The position numbers and the translations under genes are program-made. The notes below the pieces were generated by a model. It saw only the letters and a program-made list of their open reading frames with translations, ran no database searches and had not been told where the DNA came from. DNA of 64,000 nucleotides from the NCBI GenBank assembly GCA_050049775.1, contig JASFVP010000007.1:1-64000 (forward strand), given 5' to 3'. Shown one piece after another: positions 52,910-61,143 of this stretch (within the stretch, counting starts at the first letter, position 1; each line of letters opens with the position of its first letter). This DNA comes from JABDQZ01 sp050049775 (GTDB lineage: Bacteria; Pseudomonadota; Gammaproteobacteria; Chromatiales; Chromatiaceae).

Positions 52910-53422
52910 ATGGAACTGTCGAACATTTCATCCCACACAGCAAAAACCGCCGTCATACTATCCACCCTGCTACTGTATGCATGCAACGGCAACAACGTAC
53001 GCTTCACCAACACCGCAGCCCCACCACTGCCCAGCGTCGTACCCGAACCGCAGGAATTCAAACTGACGCTGGCGGTTGAAAATAAAACACAGGACACCTT
53101 TCCGGTCGGTTCCCTGAAGGTCAAGGTCGATGCGCTGTACCACACCGACTACACCTCGGAAACCTGTTTTAATAACCTGGATTTCCCGTTAAGACGACTC
53201 GAACCAGACCAGAAAGTTGTCATGCAATCAATAGAGTTCGAGAAGAACGAATATGCCGGCGATCCATGTCGTTGCCTCAAAGGCAGTTGTGCAGGTCATG
53301 TTAAGCTCAAACTCACCAACAGTGCCGATGTTCTACAGCCGGGACCACAAACCCATTTTCAGGTGACCTGGAAAAAATCCGGTGAACTGTCAGATTTGTC
53401 TGTGGTTGACCAGTCTGACTAG
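52910..53422 (+). CDS. Putative lipoprotein
   Basis: A 170-residue protein with an N-terminal hydrophobic stretch ending LLLYACNG, a plausible lipobox with Cys25. Four more cysteines later (ETCFN, PCRCLKGSC). No family recognised. AGGAGG-like site before ATG 52910. Confidence 0.65.
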   Translation: MELSNISSHTAKTAVILSTLLLYACNGNNVRFTNTAAPPLPSVVPEPQEFKLTLAVENKTQDTFPVGSLKVKVDALYHTDYTSETCFNNLDFPLRRLEPDQKVVMQSIEFEKNEYAGDPCRCLKGSCAGHVKLKLTNSADVLQPGPQTHFQVTWKKSGELSDLSVVDQSD

Positions 53423-53429
53423 ACTGGCA

Positions 53430-53454
53430 GCGCCCTTGGCAATGCCGAGGGCGC
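53430..53454 (+). terminator. Terminator-like hairpin after the putative lipoprotein
   Basis: GCGCCCTTGGC pairs with GCCGAGGGCGC around AAT (11 bp with one G-U pair). No U-run. Confidence 0.5.
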
Positions 53455-53503
53455 CGGTTCCGCATCTTTGCGTTCCCGCATTACCAGGTTAATGGCTAAC
53501 CAG

Positions 53504-53530
53504 TTCAGTAAATTGCGTTATTATCCTGAA
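53504..53530 (+). repeat. Hairpin repeat, copy 1 (TCAGTAAATTGCGTTA)
   Basis: The 16-mer TCAGTAAATTGCGTTA at 53505-53520 recurs exactly at 58151-58166. Here TTCAG pairs with CTGAA; in the other copy AATCAG pairs with CTGATT, at the same spacing. Confidence 0.65.
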
Positions 53531-53959
53531 TGACCATATATAGAGATTTCCTGAGATAATATCTTTAGTTATCACTGTAGCCGTTGTGGTATCCACAACA
53601 GCACTATCATATTGGCACCGAGAACAACAAATCGACTTCTCAGGCCATATGCCAAAAGAATTCGAGTACTGCGGGAAACGAATAGGGGATAATAGCCCCG
53701 AATACACCAAGCTACGAGAATGGTTCTCGGCGAATAAAGCGGAATGGCAAAACCCATAGTAACTTATGTACCAAAAGATTTTTTCAGCTCACCAACTATG
53801 TCGGTGAATATATGGACCAAGATAGTTATCGTTAACTATCAAGGGTCGCCTGGTCAGTGGCAACAGGTGTTTAGGAGTAAAAAAGAAAATGAATTGGTTA
53901 ACAGCGTCTGCTTTGAAGCTAACCCGCAGTTTAACAATGTTCGCTACTCGCTCACTTGA
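53530..53959 (+). pseudogene. Small AT-rich gene broken by two frameshifts
   Basis: ATG 53530 begins MTIYRDFL, then the frame stops. Reading continues without a start in a second frame from about 53558: a membrane segment ISLVITVAVVVSTTALSYW, then HMPKEFEYCGKRI, EYTKLREWFSANKAEWQNP and a stop at 53757. The third frame picks up at the same place: PIVTYVPKDFFSSP, MSVNIWTKIVIVNYQ, ending at 53959. The three pieces join smoothly into one protein of about 140 residues. Either two real single-base shifts or sequence errors, the second near a run of A. Confidence 0.6.
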
Positions 53960-54014
53960 ACAGCCTTGGCTAAATCTGACTACCGGTAAATTGGTATTTA
54001 GAGTCTAAAAAAGA

Positions 54015-54356
54015 ATGAAACGAATTGCTCTGCTCTTGATTTATTCTTCTTTTCTGGTCGGTTGCGCGTCCACGCATGACCTTAGATCCGGAGAGCAAAA
54101 CCACCTTGGTGGCGGGTACCAGGTAGGTTATGAATTTGGTGGCCGCATTCCGATTAAGGCAAAAACAAACTTTGCACCTTGGGAAAATTATGCAAGCGCT
54201 CGTTCAATGTGGGCAAAGTTGGCAGAACAAGCCTGTGGCCATCCAAACTTCAGCGAAGAAGACGTAAAGGAATATTCATACGAAACTGTGCCGCCGCTAG
54301 TGTTCATCAAATATATCGTCACGGTAAAAGAAGGATATGCAGTTTGTTCGCAATAA
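54015..54356 (+). CDS. Small lipoprotein
   Basis: A 113-residue protein with a lipoprotein signal peptide MKRIALLLIYSSFLVGCAS (Cys17). Two later cysteines (EQACGHP and GYAVCSQ) could form a disulphide. Family not recognised; AT-rich orphan. Confidence 0.65.
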   Translation: MKRIALLLIYSSFLVGCASTHDLRSGEQNHLGGGYQVGYEFGGRIPIKAKTNFAPWENYASARSMWAKLAEQACGHPNFSEEDVKEYSYETVPPLVFIKYIVTVKEGYAVCSQ

Positions 54357-54476
54357 CCGCTTCGAGCAAGGTAATCGTACTGATGCTGACGGCAAAATTA
54401 AGAAGTAAAAACAGGTTTTTTACTAACTATGGTCAAAATACGGTCATAATTAAAAAAACAGCAATTGGCAAAAAAA

Positions 54477-54740
54477 ATGAGCAATAACCGCGAACACTCA
54501 CGGCATCCAGTGGCTGTGAATATCAAAATTTCACACCCTGCTATTGGCGAGCGAATCGTCAAGACAAAAAATTTATCGGATGGCGGTGTGTTTTTACTGG
54601 TAGACCCGAGTGAAATGCCGCCAGTTGGAGAAATCATCCAGGGGCAGGTACAAGGTGAAATCGATGACCTTCCGATTGTAAAAATGAAAATTGTAAGAGC
54701 AGATGACGATGGTTTGGGGCTGGAGTTTATCGAAGATTAG
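54477..54740 (+). CDS. PilZ domain protein
   Basis: An 87-residue stand-alone PilZ domain: REHSRHPV gives the RxxxR-like arm and NLSDGGVFL the (D/N)xSxxG motif of c-di-GMP receptors. ATG 54477 or an in-frame TTG at 54465 may be the start. It may link c-di-GMP to surface or EPS functions. Confidence 0.78.
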   Translation: MSNNREHSRHPVAVNIKISHPAIGERIVKTKNLSDGGVFLLVDPSEMPPVGEIIQGQVQGEIDDLPIVKMKIVRADDDGLGLEFIED

Positions 54741-54751
54741 AAAATAAACGC

Positions 54752-55267
54752 ATGCCGTTTACCCCTTTCCACATGGGCCCTGGAATTGCCATCAAGGCAT
54801 TGCTGCAAGGCAGCTTCAGCCTGATGGTGTTTGGCTGGGCGCAGATCGTCATGGATATCCAGCCGTTAGTGGTGATGATTACCGGCGAGGGCCATGTGCA
54901 TGGCTTTTCCCACACTTATGTTGGCGCGACGTTACTGGCGCTGTTTTCCGCATTGTCCGGCAAGTATCTTGCTGAAATCGGTTTATTCATGCTGGGCATG
55001 AATAAACAATGGCGGGTAAAAATCACCTGGTGGGTCACTTTCCTCTCGGCATTCATCGGCACCTACAGCCATGTTTTGCTGGACAGCATCATGCATGCGG
55101 ATATGCTGCCGTATTATCCGGTCTCACCCAATAACCAGCTACTTGGCCTGATCTCGGTTACATCACTTCACAAGCTGTGCATTTACAGCGGTCTACTCGG
55201 CGGTGTTTTTTACTTTTCCATCAGTTGGATACAAAAACTCCGCAGCGTAAGGCACAGGCCTGATTGA
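54752..55267 (+). CDS. Membrane protein, YdjM/DUF4184-like putative hydrolase
   Basis: A 171-residue protein with four membrane segments and conserved His residues: MPFTPFHMGPG at the start, GHVHGFSHTYVGATLL and GTYSHVLLDSIMHADMLPYYP. The His/Asp pattern is that of the YdjM-type family of membrane-bound putative metal-dependent hydrolases. 11 bases after the PilZ gene. Confidence 0.65.
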   Translation: MPFTPFHMGPGIAIKALLQGSFSLMVFGWAQIVMDIQPLVVMITGEGHVHGFSHTYVGATLLALFSALSGKYLAEIGLFMLGMNKQWRVKITWWVTFLSAFIGTYSHVLLDSIMHADMLPYYPVSPNNQLLGLISVTSLHKLCIYSGLLGGVFYFSISWIQKLRSVRHRPD

Positions 55268-55474
55268 TACTGATTTGATATCAGTTACGCTCAGCGTTTG
55301 TACTGAATCACTTCCTAAATTCCCTCTCTCTACACCTTCAAAAGTGCTTTCGCCTTGTAAATACCTGGGCAGCAACTACGATAATTCGTACCCCGTCGGT
55401 TTGACTTGACCCATCGCGATGTGGAGAATCCCGTTGTCTCTGTTGAGGCAGTAGTTAACAAGAAGGAATAAATC

Positions 55475-57229
55475 ATGCCTCAGACCTTGCCGCGTGGCGT
55501 TATGCTCAACGCCTATCCGGACAGTATCGGCGCCACGCTCGCCGATATCGTGGAAATGCTCAAACGCCCCGAATTCAAGGATGTCTTCTCACTGTTTTAC
55601 ATCCTGCCGACTTTCTTTCACAGCGACCTGGACCGCGGTTTCTCCGTCATCGACTACGACATCAACGAAGAACTGGTGCAGCCCGAAGACCTGCAAGCGC
55701 TCGATGAACTCGGCATTCAGATGAAGCTGGACCTGGTGCTCAACCACCTGTCGGTGCGCTCACCACAGTTCGTCGACCTGATGGCGCATGGTGCGGAGTC
55801 CGAGTACGCCGACTTTTTCATCGACTGGGATGAGTTCTGGAAAGGCCGCGGCACCGTCTGTACTGATGGACACGTCGTGCCGGACAAGGAGTGCCTGGAC
55901 AAACAGTTCATGCGCAAACCCGAGCTGCCCATCATGAAGCTGCGCTTTCCCGATGGCAGCATCAAGACCTACTGGAACACGTTTTACAAAAAGGTTGAGT
56001 TCGAGGAGATTGAGGTCAACGAGCTGGCCGCAATCGATGGCATCGACCCTGAGCGGGCCAGTGAGCTGCATCACCAGATCTGTATCGTACTGGAAGAGAA
56101 TGGCCTGCTCAGCGCCGAAGAACTGGCGGAGTTTTCCAATAACGATGAAGCCGCGCAAAAGGGATTGCTGGACGTCATCTGCAAGAAACGCGATTTCCTC
56201 GGCCAGATGGACCTCAATGCGCGCTCCGAAAAGGTCTGGGACTTTTACGCCGACACATTGAAAAAGCTTGCCGGTTATGGCGCCAAAATCATTCGCCTGG
56301 ATGCTTTTGCCTATCTGCACAAAAAACCGTGCGAGACCAATTTCTTCAATCGCCCCGGCACCTGGGACTACCTGGAACGCCTGCGCGCTCTGGCAGACCA
56401 ACACGACATAATTGTCTTCCCGGAAATTCACGCTGAATACGGCGCCAAAATACACGAGGAAATTGCCAACAGCGGTTATCCGATCTACGACTTCTTCTTC
56501 CCGGGCCTGATCATCCATACGCTGGAACAGGCCGACAACAGCGCTCTATTGCACTGGATTGATGACATACGCAGCAAGAAACTGCAGACCATCAACATGC
56601 TCGGCTGCCACGACGGCATACCGGTACTGGACCTGCGCGGCAAGAAAGTCGATAGCGAGACCCGCCCCGGCCTGCTGGATGATGCCAGCATCGATGCCAT
56701 CGTCGATTTGATCATCGAGCGCGGCGGCCTGACCAAGGAACTGTATGACGCCGATGGCAACAAGATTGACTACTATCAGGTCAATGCCACTTTCTTCAGC
56801 GCCCTGGGTGAGGACGAACAAAAACTGCGGCTGGCGCGCGCCATCCAGATGTTCATGCCCGGCCTGCCCGAGGTCTGGTATCTGGATGTGTTTGCCGGCA
56901 CCAATGACTACGCCGCCGCCAAACGCGGCCACACCGCCAGTCACAAGGAAATCAACCGCACCACACTCAGGCTCGCTGACATCGAGCACTGCCTGACCGA
57001 ACCGGTGGTGCTGGATCAGCTGGAGCTGATCCGTTTGCGCAATACCTCGCCCGCCTTTGACGGTGATATGGAAATCATCAACACCGAACCTGACCAGCTG
57101 AACATTGCCTGGCGTAATAATGGTAGCGGCTTGTTGCTCAAGGCCGACTTACGCAGCCATCAATTCAGCATCGCCACCCTCGAAGGCGATAGCGAAAAAA
57201 CCTTGCTGGACTATACACACAAGACCTGA
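55475..57229 (+). CDS. Sucrose-phosphorylase-family enzyme (GH13_18) with insertion
   Basis: A 584-residue enzyme. The N-terminal pattern LNAYPDSIGATLADIVEML, NHLSVRSPQF and GAESEYADFF, and the C-terminal YQVNATFFSALGEDEQKLRLARAIQMFMPGLPEVWYL, follow bacterial sucrose phosphorylase. Catalytic Asp276 (RLDAFAY), Glu318 (PEIHAEYG) and Asp380 (GCHDGIP) are present. It is about 80 residues longer than Bifidobacterium sucrose phosphorylase: residues about 173-238 are a helical insertion before the nucleophile. Glucosylglycerate or sucrose-6-phosphate is an alternative substrate. The next gene, a sucrose-phosphatase-like HAD enzyme, is 6 bases away. Confidence 0.85.
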   Translation: MPQTLPRGVMLNAYPDSIGATLADIVEMLKRPEFKDVFSLFYILPTFFHSDLDRGFSVIDYDINEELVQPEDLQALDELGIQMKLDLVLNHLSVRSPQFVDLMAHGAESEYADFFIDWDEFWKGRGTVCTDGHVVPDKECLDKQFMRKPELPIMKLRFPDGSIKTYWNTFYKKVEFEEIEVNELAAIDGIDPERASELHHQICIVLEENGLLSAEELAEFSNNDEAAQKGLLDVICKKRDFLGQMDLNARSEKVWDFYADTLKKLAGYGAKIIRLDAFAYLHKKPCETNFFNRPGTWDYLERLRALADQHDIIVFPEIHAEYGAKIHEEIANSGYPIYDFFFPGLIIHTLEQADNSALLHWIDDIRSKKLQTINMLGCHDGIPVLDLRGKKVDSETRPGLLDDASIDAIVDLIIERGGLTKELYDADGNKIDYYQVNATFFSALGEDEQKLRLARAIQMFMPGLPEVWYLDVFAGTNDYAAAKRGHTASHKEINRTTLRLADIEHCLTEPVVLDQLELIRLRNTSPAFDGDMEIINTEPDQLNIAWRNNGSGLLLKADLRSHQFSIATLEGDSEKTLLDYTHKT

Positions 57230-57235
57230 ACGACC

Positions 57236-58039
57236 ATGAAAATACTGGCAACCGACCTCGACCGCACCCTGCTTCCGAACGGCCACTGGCCTGCCGATGA
57301 ACAGGCCATTCCCATGTTCAACGAACTCACCGCGTCACACGATGTGCTGGTTGTCTATGTCACAGGCCGCAACCTCGACCTGACCGAGCAGGCCATCGAG
57401 CAGTTCGGCGTCAGGCATCCGGATGTGCTGGTCGGCGATGTCGGCACCACCATTCGCCGTTTCGATAACGGCCAATGGCACGACGATGCCGGCTGGGCCG
57501 AGCTGATTCGTGAGCGCAGTCCGGCATGGGACAACCAGGCTGTCCGTGCAGCCGTCGCCGGTATTGCCGGCCTGACCGAGCAGGCGCCGGAACATCTCAA
57601 CGCTTTCAAACAAAGCTATGACGTCGACCACACCAACCGCGAAAGCATCCTGGCGCAAGTCGATGAACGTGTTAAAGGACATTTCGACGAAGTCATCATC
57701 TACAGCTATGACTCACAGGCCGACAAGGGCCTGCTCGATTTCCTGCCCAACAGTGCCACCAAACTCACCGGACTGGAATACGTTGCTGAACAGGCTGGAG
57801 TTGATAAGGACTCGGTCGTATTTTGCGGCGACAGCGGCAACGACATCTTCCCTCTCACCGCCGGCTTCAACGGCGTGCTGGTGCGCAACGCCGATGAGCA
57901 GCTGGTCGAAAATGTACAGCAAGCCCGGCAGGACAAACCGCAACTCAAACTCTACTTCGCCAAAGGTGATTTCAAGGGATTGAACGGCCACTACACCAGT
58001 GGTGTCATCGAAGGTGCGTATCACTACGGGTTGTTCTGA
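57236..58039 (+). CDS. HAD-IIB phosphatase, sucrose-phosphatase-like
   Basis: A 267-residue HAD phosphatase with DxD motif ATDLDRTLLPNG, VTGRNLD (motif II), and CGDSGNDIFPL (motifs III/IV), and the cap-domain layout of sucrose-6-phosphate phosphatases. With the phosphorylase directly upstream it forms a two-gene unit for a glucosyl compatible solute or sucrose; no sucrose-phosphate synthase is in the window. Confidence 0.82.
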   Translation: MKILATDLDRTLLPNGHWPADEQAIPMFNELTASHDVLVVYVTGRNLDLTEQAIEQFGVRHPDVLVGDVGTTIRRFDNGQWHDDAGWAELIRERSPAWDNQAVRAAVAGIAGLTEQAPEHLNAFKQSYDVDHTNRESILAQVDERVKGHFDEVIIYSYDSQADKGLLDFLPNSATKLTGLEYVAEQAGVDKDSVVFCGDSGNDIFPLTAGFNGVLVRNADEQLVENVQQARQDKPQLKLYFAKGDFKGLNGHYTSGVIEGAYHYGLF

Positions 58040-58139
58040 AATATCCCGCAACCAGAGCAGACTTTCCCTCTCACTAGCTCCATACGATTACTCCAGTCTA
58101 GCAGGCTATATTTTGTAATCAGCCAACTACCTACCTGAA

Positions 58140-58247
58140 AGCTAACAAAATCAGTAAATTGCGTTACCATGCTGATTAAGTATTTACAGAGATATATAGC
58201 TTCTCTATATCTCCAGTAGCATGTTCTCCATATAACTCACCGTTAGG
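58140..58247 (+). other. attC-like element ending in GTTAGGC before a lone cassette gene
   Basis: AGCTAAC at 58140 and GTTAGGC at 58241-58247 could be the outer simple sites of an attC of about 108 bases. Inside lie the TCAGTAAATTGCGTTA hairpin and the GAGATATA palindrome (58188-58213). The inner sites cannot be placed with certainty. Confidence 0.4.
58149..58177 (+). repeat. Hairpin repeat, copy 2 (TCAGTAAATTGCGTTA)
   Basis: Second copy of the element at 53504-53530, with outer pairs AATCAG and CTGATT. Confidence 0.65.
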
Positions 58248-58259
58248 CTTCGCATAGCC

Positions 58260-58832
58260 ATGATCAAGAAATTACTACTTATTATACTTTTTACCCAGCT
58301 AAGCTCCTGTGCTGTTTTACATGAGGAATATTTCTATCCTCAGGCAAATGGAGCCACAATCGAAAAAGAGTATTGTCGCGGCAAAGTCGGCGCAGATAAT
58401 CAGCTTGTCTACCACTTTGACAATGTCAAGATAAAAGTGATGCTATGGGAGTATCAAGGGATAACCAGACTTGGAATAACCTTTGATATATCTGAAGACG
58501 CAACTATTGTCTGGCCCATCCAAATTGTAGATATCTATACAGACAACAGAAAACGAGAACTAAAAGCAGATAGTTTTACAAGACTAAGATTTGTGAATAG
58601 ATACGAATCAAATGATCTCCTAGAAAAAGAGTATCCTGTTAATTCGATCATGGATAGAACAACCGATGAAACATTCGAAACATACTCACAGTCATTTTTA
58701 ATAATTGACAAAGAAATAAGTAAGTTAAAAATAGATACGATAAAGGTAATCATTAATGGAAAAGACTATTTCCTATCAAACATTATATTTACAAAAAAGA
58801 GTGGGGTTTTCCTGCACCCACTCAACTGCTAA
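58260..58832 (+). CDS. AT-rich orphan lipoprotein
   Basis: A 190-residue protein with a lipoprotein signal MIKKLLLIILFTQLSSCAV (Cys17). The rest is strand-rich and has no recognised family. Strong AT bias and flanking GTTAGGC/GTTAGAC ends mark it as a likely gene cassette. Confidence 0.65.
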   Translation: MIKKLLLIILFTQLSSCAVLHEEYFYPQANGATIEKEYCRGKVGADNQLVYHFDNVKIKVMLWEYQGITRLGITFDISEDATIVWPIQIVDIYTDNRKRELKADSFTRLRFVNRYESNDLLEKEYPVNSIMDRTTDETFETYSQSFLIIDKEISKLKIDTIKVIINGKDYFLSNIIFTKKSGVFLHPLNC

Positions 58833-58837
58833 ACCCT

Positions 58838-58900
58838 GCCTAACAACTAGCTTCACAGAGCAAAATACTCGCTGCGCTTACACTTTCCGGCGAGTTAGAC
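58838..58900 (+). other. Second attC-like element, after the orphan lipoprotein
   Basis: GCCTAAC opens and GTTAGAC closes a 63-base element just after the lipoprotein stop; ACTCGC pairs with GCGAGT inside. The simple sites pair with one mismatch, as in attC. Confidence 0.4.
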
Positions 58901-58913
58901 ATTAAGTGTAAGA

Positions 58914-59147
58914 GATGATTTGTTGGGATATTAAGAATTCAAAAGGAAAAGAACCAATTGGTTCTTTCCAAGCTTTGAAATTCAAGAATTTATGCTGCCT
59001 TTAATACATGTTGGTGGTACAGATATTGATGAATATGGTGACACTGAATACAACCTAGATGATTGCATTAGATTACGAAAAGTAATTGCTTACGTTCTTA
59101 AAGGTCTAATTTTCACCAGCAAAAGAAAATCAGGCATGAGACTCTAA
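58914..59147 (+). pseudogene. Remnant of a small gene
   Basis: Two short frames follow each other: MICWDIKNSKGKEPIGSFQ and onward from 58917, then in another frame LPLIHVGGTDIDEYGDTEYN and CIRLRKVIAYVLKG, ending near 59147. Composition looks coding, but no intact gene can be drawn. No ORF of useful size covers 59148-59376 either. Confidence 0.35.
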
Positions 59148-59376
59148 ACAGGGGGCTGAAAACATTAGACAAGTCATTGGTTATTGAGGCTTTCAAGAAT
59201 CTCGATGCCGCAGCCCACGAAGCCATTCAAAATCGAAGGAATCTTGTGTTCTATGGAGATTAGACAACTTAACAATTACATTAAATTTGCCCCCTTCGGT
59301 CGCCAGATGCTCCTAGCATCGCACTATTTCCATGAGTGTTATATCGTTGTAGAAGCACTAAGCACAGGAGACAAAC

Positions 59377-59787
59377 ATGCAACCTGAAGTATTAATTCGC
59401 ACCCTCATTGATAAGGCATTCAACGAAGGCAATCTTTCTGTACTCGATGAGATTATTCATCCAGAGTACCAATACGCGAGCACTGACAGCCAACTACATG
59501 GCATAGGTCAATTGAAAGAATTTATTCAGGTTTTCCGCAGCGCTTTTCCTGATCTCAACATTCAGATAGACGATCTTTTCACCTCCGATGAGCGGGCGTG
59601 TACCTCGTTTACTCTGAGAGGAACGCACGAGGAAGATTTCATGGGAATTCCAGGAACCCAAAAAACAGTGCAAATACAGGGAATGGTAATGAGCCGATTT
59701 AAGGACGATAAAATCTACGAGGATCAGGAAATCCTCGATAACCTGGGCTTTTTTCAACAGCTTGGGCTGGTGCCCGAATTATCCTGA
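59377..59787 (+). CDS. SnoaL-like/ester cyclase family protein
   Basis: A 136-residue NTF2-fold protein: LIDKAFNEGNLSVLDEIIHPEYQY, FRSAFPDLNIQIDDLF, FTLRGTHEEDFMGIPGTQKTVQIQGM. Members are enzymes of polyketide cyclisation or of unknown use; no polyketide genes are near. AGGAG before ATG 59377. Confidence 0.8.
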   Translation: MQPEVLIRTLIDKAFNEGNLSVLDEIIHPEYQYASTDSQLHGIGQLKEFIQVFRSAFPDLNIQIDDLFTSDERACTSFTLRGTHEEDFMGIPGTQKTVQIQGMVMSRFKDDKIYEDQEILDNLGFFQQLGLVPELS

Positions 59788-59831
59788 AGTCAGACCTGAT
59801 AAAGACGCACACTCTGTTTCTCGGCCTTTCC

Positions 59832-60074
59832 ATGGCCGCTCTGATCATCATGATCGTCATCGATTTCATGATTGGATCGAAAGCCGAGTTCCTGAACGCC
59901 TACAGTGTTGTACAACGACTGCTTGGCCAAACTCCCACGGCAGGTGACTCCCTGGCGGCACAAAAACTCGGGGCCTGGGGTGAATTCATTGTCGTGGTTG
60001 CGGCGAATAGTGCGATTGGTGGCATGTTGACTTTGCTGGTTCGCTTTTTTATAAAACCTGAAACATGGAAATGA
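59832..60074 (+). CDS. Small membrane protein
   Basis: An 80-residue protein with two membrane segments. The frame is open upstream to a CTG at 59784 that would give LKSDLIKTHTLFLGLS before the first ATG, which looks like a natural N-terminus and would overlap the SnoaL-like gene. Family not recognised. Confidence 0.5.
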   Translation: MAALIIMIVIDFMIGSKAEFLNAYSVVQRLLGQTPTAGDSLAAQKLGAWGEFIVVVAANSAIGGMLTLLVRFFIKPETWK

Positions 60075-60107
60075 CAATCACTTCTACAGAATATTTCTGG
60101 ATAAGCT

Positions 60108-60551
60108 ATGGATGGTTTGACTAAAATCGGACTACTAGTAACAGCAATATTACTCCTTGCTATTTTCCTATGGCTCATACTGCTTCTGGCCAGATGGCTG
60201 GCACCCAGACTGGAAGCCCAAATCGAGAAAGACGCTCAATTCAAGCAACAGGAATCCGAAGCAATAAAGCAAGACACCAGAGTACATCCCTGGATTATTG
60301 AGAATATCCTTTTTTTCGCCGGAATCGCTCTGGCGCTGCTATTGATAAATACCGATTTCGTCGCCAGGCAAAGCTTTGGTCAAACCAAATGGCTGTTTAT
60401 GTGGGGACCTGTAACACTTATCTTTATTATCAGTATGTTACGGAGGGGCAACATCATTCCAATGACCGCATCACGCTACCTGTTCTCTTTGGCCGTCGGG
60501 TTCTTTATTTTAGGTTCAATTCACATTCTAACTATCAGCAATCACCTTTAG
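60108..60551 (+). CDS. Hypothetical membrane protein
   Basis: A 147-residue protein with four membrane segments and a charged loop after the first (RLEAQIEKDAQFKQQESEAI). Family not recognised. It follows the previous small membrane protein and may be partnered with it. Confidence 0.6.
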   Translation: MDGLTKIGLLVTAILLLAIFLWLILLLARWLAPRLEAQIEKDAQFKQQESEAIKQDTRVHPWIIENILFFAGIALALLLINTDFVARQSFGQTKWLFMWGPVTLIFIISMLRRGNIIPMTASRYLFSLAVGFFILGSIHILTISNHL

Positions 60552-60593
60552 GCTTGCATCGTTATTTAACGAGGTAGCCCTCCACCTTGCGAA

Positions 60594-61103
60594 TTACCAA
60601 TACTTCGGCACAATCTGCAATTGCAGGGTCGCAAAATCCACTTCACCAAACGGCACGTAGCCCAGATTGAACCGGGCCGACTTGTGGCCGAAGCTCACGC
60701 CGAGGATCGGAATCGGCGCGATGACCGGCGCATCCTCGGGAGTGTCGTCGTAACCAGAGACCAGCAGCAACGAAACACCCGGTGCGACTGTCCAGCCGCC
60801 ATCCGTATAAAAGTCCTTGTGATAGTAAACACCGGCGTAGGCACTTTGCTCACGATAGCTGTTTTCAAAAAAACCGAATTTGATATCGAGGTCGTCGCGA
60901 TACGCGATGCTGGCGCCTACGCCCGGGTTGGTTTCATTGTAGCTTTTGGTCACGCCGTTATCGGTGTAATGGTTCTCGTCATGCCACGAGAGGCCATTGA
61001 GATCGATACTCCACTCGCCCTTGTCCATGGCATGTCCGGCTGAATGCATCATTAACAGTCCTGGCAACAGGACGGCTGCAACTCTGGTGGTGACAACTGA
61101 CAT
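60594..61103 (-). CDS. Exported outer-membrane beta-barrel-like protein
   Basis: A 169-residue protein with a signal peptide (1-25, ending GHA) and alternating amphipathic strands (WSIDLNGLSWHDENHY, IKFGFFENSYREQSAYAGVYYH, LQIVPKYW at the end). The layout is like PagP-type small barrels, but the PagP catalytic residues are not identified. Function unknown. Confidence 0.55.
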   Translation of the reverse strand: MSVVTTRVAAVLLPGLLMMHSAGHAMDKGEWSIDLNGLSWHDENHYTDNGVTKSYNETNPGVGASIAYRDDLDIKFGFFENSYREQSAYAGVYYHKDFYTDGGWTVAPGVSLLLVSGYDDTPEDAPVIAPIPILGVSFGHKSARFNLGYVPFGEVDFATLQLQIVPKYW

Positions 61104-61143
61104 ACGACTTTACTCCCTGTGTAAACTTGCTGAAGTGCCTACC

